Of a stretch of 64,000 bases of DNA, positions 17,950 to 27,279 are shown one piece after another. The notes beneath the pieces were generated by a model. It searched no databases. It was not told the DNA's origin and saw only the letters and a program-made list of their open reading frames with translations. The translations under genes were made by a program, and so were the position numbers. Within the stretch, counting starts at the first letter, position 1; the number at the start of each line of letters is the position of its first letter. The stretch is from Mesorhizobium sp. 1M-11 (GTDB lineage Bacteria > Pseudomonadota > Alphaproteobacteria > Rhizobiales > Rhizobiaceae). The stretch lies in NCBI RefSeq assembly GCF_001303895.1, contig NZ_LJSD01000033.1, forward strand, positions 1 to 64,000. Direction: 5' to 3'.

Positions 17950-18651
17950 TCAGCCGAAACAGAGCTGGGTGATCGATCCACCGGGTAGCAGCGCAAACAG
18001 CACGCCTGTCGTGGCGAGCAGAATGCCCAGAGGCAGCCTGCCGCCACGGCTGATCCCACGGCCAACCCCAGCGAGAGTTGCTATGCCAAGGGCAGAAAAG
18101 ACGACGCCCGGCAGAGCCGCTACCGCAAAGCCTGCCATATAGACCGCTCCCGCGAGCGGGCCACCGGTCAGCATCGCCGTGAGCAGCGCGTTGAACACCA
18201 TGGCGCAAGGCGCCAAAGCCAGAGCGGCACCCAGCCCGACTGTCGATCCCGGCTGCAGCCGTGCCAAGGCGCGCCAAAGCCACGCCGCATGCCGGAGGCC
18301 ATGATCAAGGCGACCGAGCGGCGGCAGGATGTTGGCAACCGACAGCCCTGTCACGACGATCAGGGCGCTAGCCGCATAGCGCAGCATGTCCTGCAGGCCG
18401 GCGAGGAACAGCAGGCTCTGGACATAATATCCGATGCTTCCCGCTATCCCTCCGGCCAGGACATAGACAGCCGCTCGTCCGACCTGCAGGCGGCTCAGGA
18501 ACGACAGGCGGGCGCCCGTGGTGACGGCGGCACCTCCCGCCTGCCTCGCCGTTAGCAGCATCGACGCCACGCCCCCACATAGACCGGCGCAATGCAGGCT
18601 GCCGGCGAGCCCCGTCAGAAGTCCCGAAGCCAGCACGGTATCGAGGGCCAT
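17950..18651 (-). CDS. DsbD_2/TauE-SafE-like membrane protein (COG2836 type)
   Basis: A 233-residue integral membrane protein with about six hydrophobic segments. The N-terminus GLLTGLAGSLHCAGLCGG is the signature of the UreH/COG2836 group (often called sulfite exporter TauE/SafE family), in which His and Cys residues of the HC-x2-GLCGG motif are conserved. Some members work with cbb3 oxidase assembly and copper handling. It is the last gene downstream of the copper amine oxidase and an APC permease on the same strand, about 96 bases from the permease, so a role in copper delivery or redox is a reasonable guess. It ends 9 bases from the convergent cyclase gene. Confidence 0.8.
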   Translation of the reverse strand: MALDTVLASGLLTGLAGSLHCAGLCGGVASMLLTARQAGGAAVTTGARLSFLSRLQVGRAAVYVLAGGIAGSIGYYVQSLLFLAGLQDMLRYAASALIVVTGLSVANILPPLGRLDHGLRHAAWLWRALARLQPGSTVGLGAALALAPCAMVFNALLTAMLTGGPLAGAVYMAGFAVAALPGVVFSALGIATLAGVGRGISRGGRLPLGILLATTGVLFALLPGGSITQLCFG

Positions 18652-18747
18652 CGCATCGCTCGCTGTGGTCGGAGGCTGGGATCAGGCCTGGCGGCACAAC
18701 AGGCCACCAGGCCAAGGATGCTGGAGAAGTGGCCGATCGTGCCTTTG

Positions 18748-20226
18748 TTATTCCAGCGGATCCTCGATGCGCGAAGCGCCGATGCGCTCATAGGCTTGGG
18801 GATGGCTCGACCGCAGCCAAAGCGCCTGTACGCCACCAGCCAGAGCCACGACAACCAGCACCCAGGGCAGACTGCTGACCAGCGGTGAATCGACGCCGGT
18901 GAGCGCGCTGTAATTGGTGATCGCCAGCCACGTCGCGACCGCGATCGCGATACCACCGAGCGCTGGTGCTACCGTCGTGGCCAGGCCATAGGTACCGCGC
19001 CGGGCAAAGAACAACGGGACGCCGAGCGCCGTCAGAGCAAGCAGGGTCATCAGGCCGACCGAACCGAGACCGACGAACATCGGCGCGATGTTGAGCAACG
19101 GATCCAGGCCTGCGATTGCAGCGACGGCGGTGACGACCGAGAGCACGATGGCCAGGAAAACGGCCGCCACATGCGGCGACTTGTAGACCGGATGGGTCTT
19201 GGCAAGACGTTGCGGCAGCACGCCGTCGCGGGCAAGCGCATAGATGTAGCGGGCGCTGTTGTTGAAGAGACCGAGAACTGCGGCAAACGAGCTCGTGACC
19301 ACCAGCACGCTGAACAGATGGGCGCTCCAGGCGCCGAGGAAATCATTGGCGCGCGCTGTGACGAAATGGCCGGGATCCGCGCCCGCGACTTTCGCCACTT
19401 CGAGGCTGCCGATCGAGGTGGAGAGGCACCAGGCGGTCAGCGCATAAAGCAGCCCGGCAACCAGGACGGCGATATAGGTCGCACGGGGAATCGTCACTTT
19501 GCGATTTTTAGCCTCCTCCTGGTAGATGGCCGTGCTTTCAAAGCCGATCATGCTGTTGAAGGCATAGATGAGAGCGATACCGAGCCCCGGCCCGAAGACC
19601 GACGACGGCGCAAAATCTTGAAGATTGAAGGCAGGCAAGCCCTTCTGGACGATGATCGCGAGGTTGAGCAGCATGATCATCGCAATCTCCGCGACCAGCG
19701 CGACCGACAGAACCGTCGCCACCAGCGTGATGCGATGGTAGGCAAGTATTGCAACGATGACGATGCTGATCGCCGCCCACAATTGCCACGGCGTGCTGAC
19801 GCCGCTGACCAGCGCGAACAAATCACTGCAGAAGAAGGCCAGCGCGGCGAGTGTCGAAAGACAGAGCGCGAGGTAGGAGACAGCCGCCACATAGGCGGCG
19901 GGCAAGCCGATGGAGCGGCTGAAGCTTGCCGAGATGTAGGCGTAGAACGCGCCGGCATTCTTCACGAAAGGAATCTGCCGCACATAGCCGACGGCGAAAA
20001 GAAGCATGGCGATGCCGCCGAGGATCCACGCGCCGGGCACGCCCGCGCCGTTGCCGAATGCGAGCGCTATCGGCATCAGGGCGACAACGACAGCGAGCGG
20101 CGCAGCGACCGCAAGCACCATGAAGACGATGGCGGAGGTTCCCAGGACGCCGCGTTCGAGCTGTTCGTCGGCCGCGTCCGTGACGCCGGGTGGCTGGATG
20201 GTCATGGATGTTGATGTTGAAGACAT
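18748..20226 (-). CDS. APC family amino acid/amine permease
   Basis: A 492-residue amino acid-polyamine-organocation transporter with about 12-14 membrane segments. It begins with a soluble tail followed by LERGVLGTSAIVFMVLAVAAPL, and the family pattern IGFESTAIYQEEAKNRKVTIPRATY (helix 6-7 region) is clear. It lies between the copper amine oxidase (122 bases upstream) and the DsbD_2-like gene, all leftward. The expected role is uptake of an amine or amino acid that the amine oxidase then deaminates. A ggggaac ribosome site precedes the ATG. Confidence 0.9.
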   Translation of the reverse strand: MSSTSTSMTIQPPGVTDAADEQLERGVLGTSAIVFMVLAVAAPLAVVVALMPIALAFGNGAGVPGAWILGGIAMLLFAVGYVRQIPFVKNAGAFYAYISASFSRSIGLPAAYVAAVSYLALCLSTLAALAFFCSDLFALVSGVSTPWQLWAAISIVIVAILAYHRITLVATVLSVALVAEIAMIMLLNLAIIVQKGLPAFNLQDFAPSSVFGPGLGIALIYAFNSMIGFESTAIYQEEAKNRKVTIPRATYIAVLVAGLLYALTAWCLSTSIGSLEVAKVAGADPGHFVTARANDFLGAWSAHLFSVLVVTSSFAAVLGLFNNSARYIYALARDGVLPQRLAKTHPVYKSPHVAAVFLAIVLSVVTAVAAIAGLDPLLNIAPMFVGLGSVGLMTLLALTALGVPLFFARRGTYGLATTVAPALGGIAIAVATWLAITNYSALTGVDSPLVSSLPWVLVVVALAGGVQALWLRSSHPQAYERIGASRIEDPLE

Positions 20227-20348
20227 TGTCGTTCCCCTTTTTATCGGCTTGTTAGGTCGCCGTTGTGTCGAAAAGTGTTGTGACGGGCATTGCGCCGCCG
20301 GAGCGACGCCATGCGGCAGGTGATGCTCTGCCCGCCGTCTCTGCCCCT

Positions 20349-22331
20349 TCAGTGCCCTCCGCAGCAGGAGCCCTTGTTACCCGCGCCATGTCCACCGACG
20401 GGCGCGGCCGGTATCTTCATCGCCGGGCTGGTCGTGAAGAAGTTGTTCGGCTTCAGCGTGAAGCCCGCATATTCGACCGGCATGATGGGGAAGTCTTCGG
20501 GCTTGCAGACATGGGTGTGGCCGAAGCTGTGCCAGAGCACGATGTCCTGGTTGGCGATCTCCCGCCCCTGCCTGACATAGACCGGCAGACCGCATTCGCC
20601 GCCGTGCTGGTTCGGATAATCGCCACTGGCGAACCGTTCCTCGGGCGCGTAGCGGGTGACCCAGACATGCTTCGAGGCAAAGCCAGCCCGTCGATAGACG
20701 GAGCTGCCGAGGTCGGCGAGCAGCGTCGGCGATGGCATGACCACCAGCTTGTAGCCCGGCGGCTGGTCGACATCGTTTCTGACATTGGGATTGATGACCT
20801 TCCAGAAGCGCCCCGTTGCCCCATCGGCCTCGCGGGCGGCATCCGCCTCATTCTCCAGCAACTGTGAACTGACCTTGAAGACATTTCCATGCGGATTGTC
20901 ATGTCCCATGGGCACGCGCACATAGTCATGCTCAGTCACGCTGTTGCCGGTACCGTCGATCGCCATATGCAGGCGCGCATTGAAGAAATGCTGGTGCGAA
21001 GGCCCGCCGAGCGAGGGCACGATCATGCCGCCCCAGGCATATCGTTCGCCGTCCATGAGAGCGGAGGTCTGGACGATGCCCGTCAGCTTGGCCTCGAACT
21101 GGATCGTGCCGTCCTGATAGAGGTACCAATAGAAGCCGTAGTCGTAGTTCCCGACGGTGGCGAAGAAGCTGACGACCAGGCGCCGTGACCGGCGCGTCTC
21201 ACTGACACGGGAGCGGAATTCGTTGTGTTTCCAGAGGATACCGTAATCTTCCTCATGCATGCAGATGGCGTTGCGCATGACGAACGCCTTGCCGAAATCG
21301 TCCGATGCCGGCACGTCGAAATAGTGGATGTGTCCCAGGCAGTCGCAGCCGAGTTCGAGCTGGTTCGCGAGCTTGCCAAGGCCGAACTCGCCGGCATCGA
21401 AAGCGCATTTGGCAAAATGCTGCGGTGTCGGATCGGCATAGGGAACCGCCATTTCAGTTATGCTGGCGCGATGGATGATCGGACGCAGCCGGCCACCGTC
21501 ACGGAAGCCGAGTTGGTTGAGGACAAGCCCCTCCCTCGGGGTGAAGCCGACACGGAACTCCCAATCCTGCCAGGTGACATGCCAGCCATCGACGACGAAG
21601 CTCGGCCCATCGGCCTGGACGATCTCAAGCGGCTTCAAATCCGTGCGCGCGGGCGCGAGCGATGCACTGTCATAATTGTACTGCTTCCTGGGAATGGGCA
21701 CGAGGCGGCCGTCATCCTCCATTGCGATGACCTTGCCCTCGATCAGGTCGACCACCGCGACCACGCCCTCGATCGGATGGGCGTAGGCGTTGTCCTGCTC
21801 GAAGGCGCGGTAGTAGGAGACGGCACGAAGGATCCTGCGCCCCTTGTAAGGCTCGAAATCGAAATAGCCCGGCGAGATCGGATCGATCTGGATCAGGTCG
21901 ATCTCGCTGTCCGAAAGCCCGCGCAGCACCATGGCCGCGCGCCAGCGTTCGTCCGCCTTGACGATTTCGGCGGCGCGGTAAAAGTCTTCGACAATGATCG
22001 GCGGCTGGCCGTGCTCATGATCGGTTTCGAGATCGGTCCAGGAGATGAGACGCTCCTCGCGCAGGTCCACCAGTGCCTCGCTGGCGCGGCCGCTCGCAAT
22101 GTCGAGCACCAGCAGGAACGCGACGCGCGGAAACGTCGCTCCCTGCACGAATGCCTCCACCTCCTCCCGGGACGGTTCCTTGAGTTCGACAAAGGGAAAG
22201 CGGGGAAACTCACCCAGATCGCGCGCGGCGCGCAGGATGTCGCAGGCCGCATCGATCTCGCCGATCGTCAGCGGGTCGAGCGGATGGGACGGCTTCAGGG
22301 CCGAGGCGGGTTTGTCGTGCTGCTGTAACAT
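20349..22331 (-). CDS. Primary-amine oxidase (copper amine oxidase)
   Basis: Copper- and topaquinone-dependent amine oxidase, 660 residues from the ATG at 22331, oxidising a primary amine to aldehyde, ammonia and hydrogen peroxide. The cofactor motif TVGNYDYG places the topaquinone tyrosine at residue 396; the catalytic base lies in FDAGEFG (Asp312). Copper ligands are the two histidines of HQHF (446 and 448) and the later HTHVCKPEDFPIMP (about 607). No signal peptide is evident, so it may be cytoplasmic. The extreme C-terminus ends CCGGH after a glycine-rich stretch, which looks like an extra metal-binding tail. The frame could start at 22364, but the ATG at 22331 begins the conserved region. 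An AraC gene lies just upstream. Confidence 0.93.
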   Translation of the reverse strand: MLQQHDKPASALKPSHPLDPLTIGEIDAACDILRAARDLGEFPRFPFVELKEPSREEVEAFVQGATFPRVAFLLVLDIASGRASEALVDLREERLISWTDLETDHEHGQPPIIVEDFYRAAEIVKADERWRAAMVLRGLSDSEIDLIQIDPISPGYFDFEPYKGRRILRAVSYYRAFEQDNAYAHPIEGVVAVVDLIEGKVIAMEDDGRLVPIPRKQYNYDSASLAPARTDLKPLEIVQADGPSFVVDGWHVTWQDWEFRVGFTPREGLVLNQLGFRDGGRLRPIIHRASITEMAVPYADPTPQHFAKCAFDAGEFGLGKLANQLELGCDCLGHIHYFDVPASDDFGKAFVMRNAICMHEEDYGILWKHNEFRSRVSETRRSRRLVVSFFATVGNYDYGFYWYLYQDGTIQFEAKLTGIVQTSALMDGERYAWGGMIVPSLGGPSHQHFFNARLHMAIDGTGNSVTEHDYVRVPMGHDNPHGNVFKVSSQLLENEADAAREADGATGRFWKVINPNVRNDVDQPPGYKLVVMPSPTLLADLGSSVYRRAGFASKHVWVTRYAPEERFASGDYPNQHGGECGLPVYVRQGREIANQDIVLWHSFGHTHVCKPEDFPIMPVEYAGFTLKPNNFFTTSPAMKIPAAPVGGHGAGNKGSCCGGH

Positions 22332-22343
22332 GAGACACTCTGC

Positions 22344-22359
22344 TGATCTTCGATGATCA
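22344..22359. promoter_or_regulatory. Inverted repeat upstream of the amine oxidase
   Basis: TGATC-TTCGAT-GATCA, five-base perfect arms, lies 12 bases upstream of the chosen amine oxidase start within the 130-base gap downstream of the AraC gene. It may be an operator or a hairpin in the leader. Function is unproven; AraC proteins usually bind direct repeats, which lowers the chance that this is its site. Confidence 0.3.
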
Positions 22360-22461
22360 GACAATGTCCCAATTGTGCCTGCTCCTGGATGGCCGAAGCG
22401 GCCATTTGTTTTGCAATTTCGGCCAGTGCAGCAGTCTGACTATGCCGACCGGCTTGTGTCA

Positions 22462-23556
22462 TCAGAGCCGAACAGCGCCAAAAGGACGGTGCAATGCATA
22501 ATCGCTCGGCGACACACCGGTCCATGCCTTGAACGCCCGCGAGAAGACGGCAACATCGGAATAGCCGACAAAGGCCGCCAGTTCGGATATCTGGTGCCTG
22601 CCGTCGTCAAGGAGCTTGCGCGCCCTGAGCAGCCTTTGTTCCTGCAGGATTTCGCGAAAGGACGTCCCCTCCTCATCAAGCTTGCGGCGTAGGCTGCGGG
22701 TGGAGAGGTTGAGTTCCCTGGCGACAAGATCGACGTCGACGATGGCATGGCCGAGACGTTTTGCGACACAGCTCGTGACGGCTTCCGCAAGCGTCGAATC
22801 GTTCTCCGTCTCATCAAACAGGAGGTCTCTCAGGTGCTGCTCCATCACCCGGGCCGCGTCCGGCACGGCGCCGCCGAGACAGAACGGCCGGTCGAGGTCC
22901 TCGTTGGAGATGGTCATGCGATTGAAGCGCGCCTGTCCCCGCACCGGAGCCCTGAAGAAGTCGTGCAGGCGCTGCTCGCGCCCAGCGATGGAATGCTCGA
23001 ACTCCACCTGTTGCGGTCGCCACCTCGGCGCGCCGAGCTGCCGCACCAGGGTCGTCATCGCCGCCAGGGTGAACTCGGCGTCCTGGCGACGTGGCCAGAT
23101 GGCGGCATCGTCGATCCCGTAGGTATAGCTGGTGCTTTCCCTCTCGCGTAGAACATTCATGCTGGTCCGAGTCTGCCAGGCGCCCTGGAAGCGGGCAAAC
23201 ATACTGAGTGCCGCGCGCAGGTTCTCGGCATTGCTCATCAGGGCGTAGAATGGCCCAAGCTGCTGCAGCGTGAACCGCGTCCCAAGATCGAGCCCGAAAA
23301 ATCCGTCGCCTGCGTAGACCGCCGCATCCTCCATCAACTCGACATAGAGGCAAAGCGACACCCGGCTATAGGGCGACTGGATATCCGCCCGGGAGAAACC
23401 GTGCCGGGCCAGAAGCCCGTCGACGGGCACGTGCCGCCGTGCAAGCTCGCTGACGATCGGCTCCAGAAACATGGCCCGGATCGTCGCTCGCTTGCCCTCG
23501 CCTTGTGACGGCCTGCGGCGCGGCCCGGTCAGCTCTGCAGCCTTTGCGACAGACAT
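22462..23556 (-). CDS. AraC family transcriptional regulator
   Basis: A 364-residue regulator from the ATG at 23556, chosen because GGGAGGATTTG precedes it directly; the longer frame to 23730 lacks such support. The N-terminal part (about 20-230) resembles the arabinose-binding-like domain of the OruR/ArgR-type group (PF12625), and the C-terminal 100 residues hold two helix-turn-helix units: VARELNLSTRSLRRKLDEEG and ISELAAFVGYSDVAVFSRAFKAWTGVSPSDY. It is transcribed toward the amine oxidase, 130 bases away, and divergently from the binding protein at 23865. The amine oxidase operon is its likely target, by position only. Confidence 0.9.
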   Translation of the reverse strand: MSVAKAAELTGPRRRPSQGEGKRATIRAMFLEPIVSELARRHVPVDGLLARHGFSRADIQSPYSRVSLCLYVELMEDAAVYAGDGFFGLDLGTRFTLQQLGPFYALMSNAENLRAALSMFARFQGAWQTRTSMNVLRERESTSYTYGIDDAAIWPRRQDAEFTLAAMTTLVRQLGAPRWRPQQVEFEHSIAGREQRLHDFFRAPVRGQARFNRMTISNEDLDRPFCLGGAVPDAARVMEQHLRDLLFDETENDSTLAEAVTSCVAKRLGHAIVDVDLVARELNLSTRSLRRKLDEEGTSFREILQEQRLLRARKLLDDGRHQISELAAFVGYSDVAVFSRAFKAWTGVSPSDYALHRPFGAVRL

Positions 23557-23864
23557 CAAATCCTCCCGGCCCTCGGCTCCATGCGCAACCGTGCTCAAGG
23601 CGGAACGGCGGTCCCTGGCAGCGTCGCTCCCTTCGGGTCCATAGTGGCTGACGATATTGAAGGCGCTACATCCAATTTCGTCAACGACATTTTTGGCACA
23701 GAACCGATAGCGAATCGGCATTGAAAACACCTGCCTATTTTATTGGATACGGTGATCCGTTTCCGTTTTGCTCGGCATCGGCAGATAAAAGCAAAAAGCC
23801 GCGGTCGGGCCACCGCATTCCGAGCTCTAGGCCGCTATAAGAACCAAGAAAAAGGGGAGTTTGA
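23557..23864. other. Divergent intergenic region between AraC gene and binding-protein gene
   Basis: 308 bases without a gene. A GC-rich hairpin (GCGGT-CGGGCC-ACCGC, around 23801-23816) and AT-rich patches (CCTATTTTATTGG near 23733) are visible, and the ribosome site AGGGGAG for the rightward gene lies at its end. It should contain promoters for both directions, but I cannot assign -35/-10 boxes with confidence. Confidence 0.5.
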
Positions 23865-24854
23865 ATGCGTTCCAATATCGTGAAAGGTGTCCTGGGGACG
23901 GTGCTGCTAATGTCGTCCGCCTCGCTTGCCGCGAAGGCCGAGGACCTGATCGGCTACATATCTCCCATCGCCAGCCAGCCCGGCCAGCAGATGATCAACG
24001 CCGGCATCGAGCAAGCCGCCAAGGAAAAGGGCTGGGCGTACCGGGTACTCGACGCCAACCTCTCGGCCGACAGGCAGGTTTCGCACTTGGACACGCTTCT
24101 TACCATGGGTGCGAAGGCGATCGGATCGTGGTCCCTGGACGCCAACGCGGTCGCGGGCGCGTACGACCGGGCGAAAGCGCAGAACGTGCCTGTCATCGGA
24201 TTGAACTCCGTCGGCGAAGGCGTGACCAACACCGTGTGGTGGGAAACGAACACCTGCAAGCCCGGCGGCCCTTACGACCAGCAGGCAGCCTGGATCGCAA
24301 AGCGCATGCCGGCAGCGAAAATCATCGTCTTCGGTGGCCCCCCGGTCGAGTCCATCATCAACAACGTCAAGTGCTTCACGGCCGCAGCCAAGGCGGCGGG
24401 GCTCGACGTGATCGACCATGTCGACAACACTAAGGATTCGACTGCGAATGCGGCGACGCTGGCAGCCGACGAGTTGATCCGCTTTCCAGATGTGCAGGCC
24501 TTCTGGGCCTACAATGACTCGAGCGCGCTCGGCATTTCGGCGTCAGTCATCGCGGCCGGCAAGACGATCTATGACGGCAAGAACCAGGATGGCACGATCG
24601 TGTTCGGGATCAACGGCGATCAGGACGCCATACTCGCGGTGAAGGAAGGCCGGATCACCGGAACCTGGGATCCGGATCCCTATGCAACCGGGCTCGCAGT
24701 GGCCGCAGCGATGGATAGCGCAATGGCCGCGCCATCGGCCGCCCCCCAAGAATTGGTCGTCAAGGCCAAGCTGTTCACCTTCGAAAACATCGACAGCTGG
24801 GTAGATGGAGCAAAGCGAGGCTATACACTTGGCAATATTCCGCTCGTCAATTGA
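23865..24854 (+). CDS. Sugar-type ABC transporter substrate-binding protein (orphan)
   Basis: A 329-residue periplasmic binding protein of the ribose/galactose type (Peripla_BP_4). An N-terminal signal peptide (RSNIVKGVLGTVLLMSSASLAAKAED) has a likely cleavage after AKA. The body begins LIGYISPIASQPGQQMINAGIEQAAKEKG, typical of the family, and GTWDPDPYATGLAVAAAMDS is the C-terminal lobe. An AGGGGAG ribosome site precedes the ATG. No permease or ATPase follows; the gene stands alone between a divergent AraC gene and a convergent aldehyde dehydrogenase. It may serve the ATPase/permease pair at 1-2288, which lacks a visible binding protein, but this is a guess. Confidence 0.9.
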   Translation: MRSNIVKGVLGTVLLMSSASLAAKAEDLIGYISPIASQPGQQMINAGIEQAAKEKGWAYRVLDANLSADRQVSHLDTLLTMGAKAIGSWSLDANAVAGAYDRAKAQNVPVIGLNSVGEGVTNTVWWETNTCKPGGPYDQQAAWIAKRMPAAKIIVFGGPPVESIINNVKCFTAAAKAAGLDVIDHVDNTKDSTANAATLAADELIRFPDVQAFWAYNDSSALGISASVIAAGKTIYDGKNQDGTIVFGINGDQDAILAVKEGRITGTWDPDPYATGLAVAAAMDSAMAAPSAAPQELVVKAKLFTFENIDSWVDGAKRGYTLGNIPLVN

Positions 24855-24861
24855 CGAGCGG
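24840..24861 (+). terminator. Perfect palindrome at the 3' end of the binding-protein gene
   Basis: A 22-base perfect palindrome with arms CCGCTCGTC / GACGAGCGG around AATT covers the last codons and stop of the binding-protein gene. As RNA it would fold into a nine-pair stem with a four-base loop. It is followed by ACGGCTTTCG, not a clean U-tract, so termination is possible but imperfect. Its place between convergent genes fits a transcription end. Confidence 0.45.
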
Positions 24862-24996
24862 ACGGCTTTCGTACTTCGTCCTGAATCCGAAGGACTACAA
24901 CCTACAGGGCTTGGCCGCTGCTGGTGGACCCTCGTGGCGAACCGCCGGGCGGAAAATCAGTGAAATCCCTAATGGCTGGCCAGTCCATACTCCAAT

Positions 24997-26436
24997 TCAG
25001 GCCGCTGCCTCGATACCGTATCCAGCCATGGCCTTCAGCTCCAGGAAATCGCCAAGGCCGAACTCGCCATGCTCGCGACCGTTACCCGACTGCTTGAAGC
25101 CGCCGAAGGGAGCCTCGGGGTCCCAAGATGCTTGGTTGATGTAAACGTTGCCCACACGAAGCTGTGCAGCGACACGCCTCGCCTGAACCAGGTCGCTCGA
25201 TTGGACATAGGCGGCCAGGCCGTAGACGGAATCGTTGGCGATGCACACCGCCTCGTCCTCGTCTCCATAACCGATGATCGATAGCACCGGCCCGAATATC
25301 TCCTCCCGGGCGACCGTCATCCCCGGCGAAACGTGGGAAAAGACGGTCGGCCGCACGAAATAGCCCCTCTCCAGCCCTTCTGGCCGGCCCGGCCCACCGG
25401 CCGCCAGTGCCGCACCCTCGGCAACGCCTATCTCTATCAGCCTTTGTATGTGTTGGTACTGCGCGGCATTCACGACCGGACCGAGTTCGGTCTGCTCGGC
25501 ATCGGGAGAGCCCACCGAGACAGCATTCGCGGTCTCGGCCGCAATCCTTGCCGCGCGCTCCATCAGTTCGTGCGGCACCAGCATGCGCGTTGGCGCACTG
25601 CACGATTGGCCGCAGTTCAGATAGCTGGCCTTCACGCCAAGGGCCACGTTGCGATCGAAATTCTCGTCATCGAAGATGATGTTGGCCGACTTGCCGCCGA
25701 GCTCCTGGTGGACGCGTTTGATCGTATCGGCCGCCGACTTCGCAACGGCAACACCGGCGCGGGTCGAGCCGGTGATGGACACCATGTCGACATCGGGATG
25801 GCGCGAGATCGCGTCCCCCACCTCGACGCCGTCGCCGTTGACGAGATTGAAGACTCCCGCTGGAACGCCCGCTGCATGCACCATCTCGGCAAAGCGCAGC
25901 GAGGAGAGTGGCGAATATTCGCTCGGCTTGACCACCATGGTGCAACCGGCAGCCAGTGCCGGCGCGACCTTCACCACAAGCTGGTTCATCGGCCAGTTCC
26001 ACGGCGTGATCAGACCGCAAACGCCGATGGGCTCGCGCGTCAGCAGTGTTTCACCGCGTTGCTCGGTGAAGACGAAGCGTTTCAGGACATCGATCGCAGT
26101 GGCGAGATGGGCTCTGCCCAACGCGATCTGCGCGCCGCGCGAAAAGCTGCTCGCGACTCCCATCTCCAACGACATGAGCGCCGCGATCTCGTCGCTGCCT
26201 TCGTCATACAGCTCAAGCAGACGGGAAAGATAGCCGAGGCGCTCTTCCCTTGAGGTGCGTGAATAAGATGGAAAGGCGCGTTTTGCCGCCTCGACAGCCC
26301 GATCCACGTCCTGCGCCGCGCCCATGGCGATCGTAGCCACCATGGACTCGGTCGCCGGATTGATGACGTCGAAAGTCTTTGGCCGGCTCGGCGCCACCCA
26401 GTTTCCGTCGATGTAGAATTCCATTTCGCGAGCCAT
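24997..26436 (-). CDS. Aldehyde dehydrogenase family protein
   Basis: Aldehyde dehydrogenase, 479 residues from the ATG at 26436, preceded by GGAAGGAGAA. Motifs: GLITPWNWPMNQL, VSITGSTRAGVAV, ELGGKSANI with the general-base glutamate, nucleophile NCGQSCSAPTRMLVP, and FGGFKQSGNGRE near the C-terminus. The GQSCSAPTRM variant is common in a subgroup of uncharacterised ALDHs. It is the last gene of a nine-gene leftward operon (34416 to 24997) with a sugar-type transporter, aldolase and kinase, so it probably oxidises an aldehyde released by the aldolase or made by the SDRs. Confidence 0.93.
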   Translation of the reverse strand: MAREMEFYIDGNWVAPSRPKTFDVINPATESMVATIAMGAAQDVDRAVEAAKRAFPSYSRTSREERLGYLSRLLELYDEGSDEIAALMSLEMGVASSFSRGAQIALGRAHLATAIDVLKRFVFTEQRGETLLTREPIGVCGLITPWNWPMNQLVVKVAPALAAGCTMVVKPSEYSPLSSLRFAEMVHAAGVPAGVFNLVNGDGVEVGDAISRHPDVDMVSITGSTRAGVAVAKSAADTIKRVHQELGGKSANIIFDDENFDRNVALGVKASYLNCGQSCSAPTRMLVPHELMERAARIAAETANAVSVGSPDAEQTELGPVVNAAQYQHIQRLIEIGVAEGAALAAGGPGRPEGLERGYFVRPTVFSHVSPGMTVAREEIFGPVLSIIGYGDEDEAVCIANDSVYGLAAYVQSSDLVQARRVAAQLRVGNVYINQASWDPEAPFGGFKQSGNGREHGEFGLGDFLELKAMAGYGIEAAA

Positions 26437-26511
26437 GCGTTCTCCTTCCGGAACCTGCATGGCTCCGGCTTGTCAGACTGGGAGTGTGGAGGATCGGCCT
26501 GCGGCCGTCGC

Positions 26512-27279
26512 TCAGTGGTAGTAGATACCGCCGTCGACGTTGAGCGCCTGGCCGGTGACGAAGGCAGAGAGGTCGGAGGCAAAGAACAGCACGGGGCCGA
26601 TTATGTCTTCCGGCGCACCGAGCCGCTTCAGCGCTGCAACCTCTTCCCAGTGCCGGATCGCGGCTTCGCTGCCCAGATTGTTCTTGCCCATCTCCGTCAG
26701 GATGATGCCGGGGCAGATGGCGTTGACGGTGACCCCGTCCATGCCGACCTCCTGCGCCAGAACGCGTGTGAGCGTTATCACGGTCGCCTTGGTCGCGGCA
26801 TAATGGCCTTGCGTCGGCACGCCCTGGCGCCCGGCAATGGAGGCGATGTTGATGACCCGCCCGGAGCGTTTGGCACGCATATGCGGCAGCACGGCCTGGC
26901 ACATCATCAGCACACCCTTGGCGTTGATGTCGAAATGCGCGTCCCAGCTGGCTTCGTCGAGATCCTGGAGCAGGCTGGGTTTGAGGATACCGGCATTGTT
27001 GATCAGCACGTCGATGCCACCCGCATCCTTCAGCAGTGATGCGACCGTATCCTCGATCTCCGCCTTCTTGCTCACGTCCATCGTATAGAGATAGGCCTTG
27101 CGTCCCGCCGCCTCGATCTCTGCCTTGGTGACGTCGAGCTCGGTCGCCTGCGACGGCAGGTCCGTGATGGCGACGTCGAATCCTGCATCGGCAAGCCCTT
27201 TGGCCAACGCCCTGCCGATGCCGCGGCTTGCTCCCGTAACGAGCGCCGTCTTTCCCTTTGCTTGCGCAAGAATGGTCAT
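26512..27279 (-). CDS. SDR family NAD(P)-dependent oxidoreductase
   Basis: Classical short-chain dehydrogenase of 255 residues. The cofactor motif TGASRGIGRALA, INNAG, the catalytic serine in NIASIAGRQ and Tyr-x3-Lys in HYAATKATV are all intact, as is the C-terminal VTGQALNVDGG. Its ATG overlaps the TGA of the PfkB kinase gene (ATGA). It should interconvert a hydroxyl and a keto group on the operon substrate or its product. It is distinct in sequence from the SDR at the head of the same operon. Confidence 0.93.
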   Translation of the reverse strand: MTILAQAKGKTALVTGASRGIGRALAKGLADAGFDVAITDLPSQATELDVTKAEIEAAGRKAYLYTMDVSKKAEIEDTVASLLKDAGGIDVLINNAGILKPSLLQDLDEASWDAHFDINAKGVLMMCQAVLPHMRAKRSGRVINIASIAGRQGVPTQGHYAATKATVITLTRVLAQEVGMDGVTVNAICPGIILTEMGKNNLGSEAAIRHWEEVAALKRLGAPEDIIGPVLFFASDLSAFVTGQALNVDGGIYYH

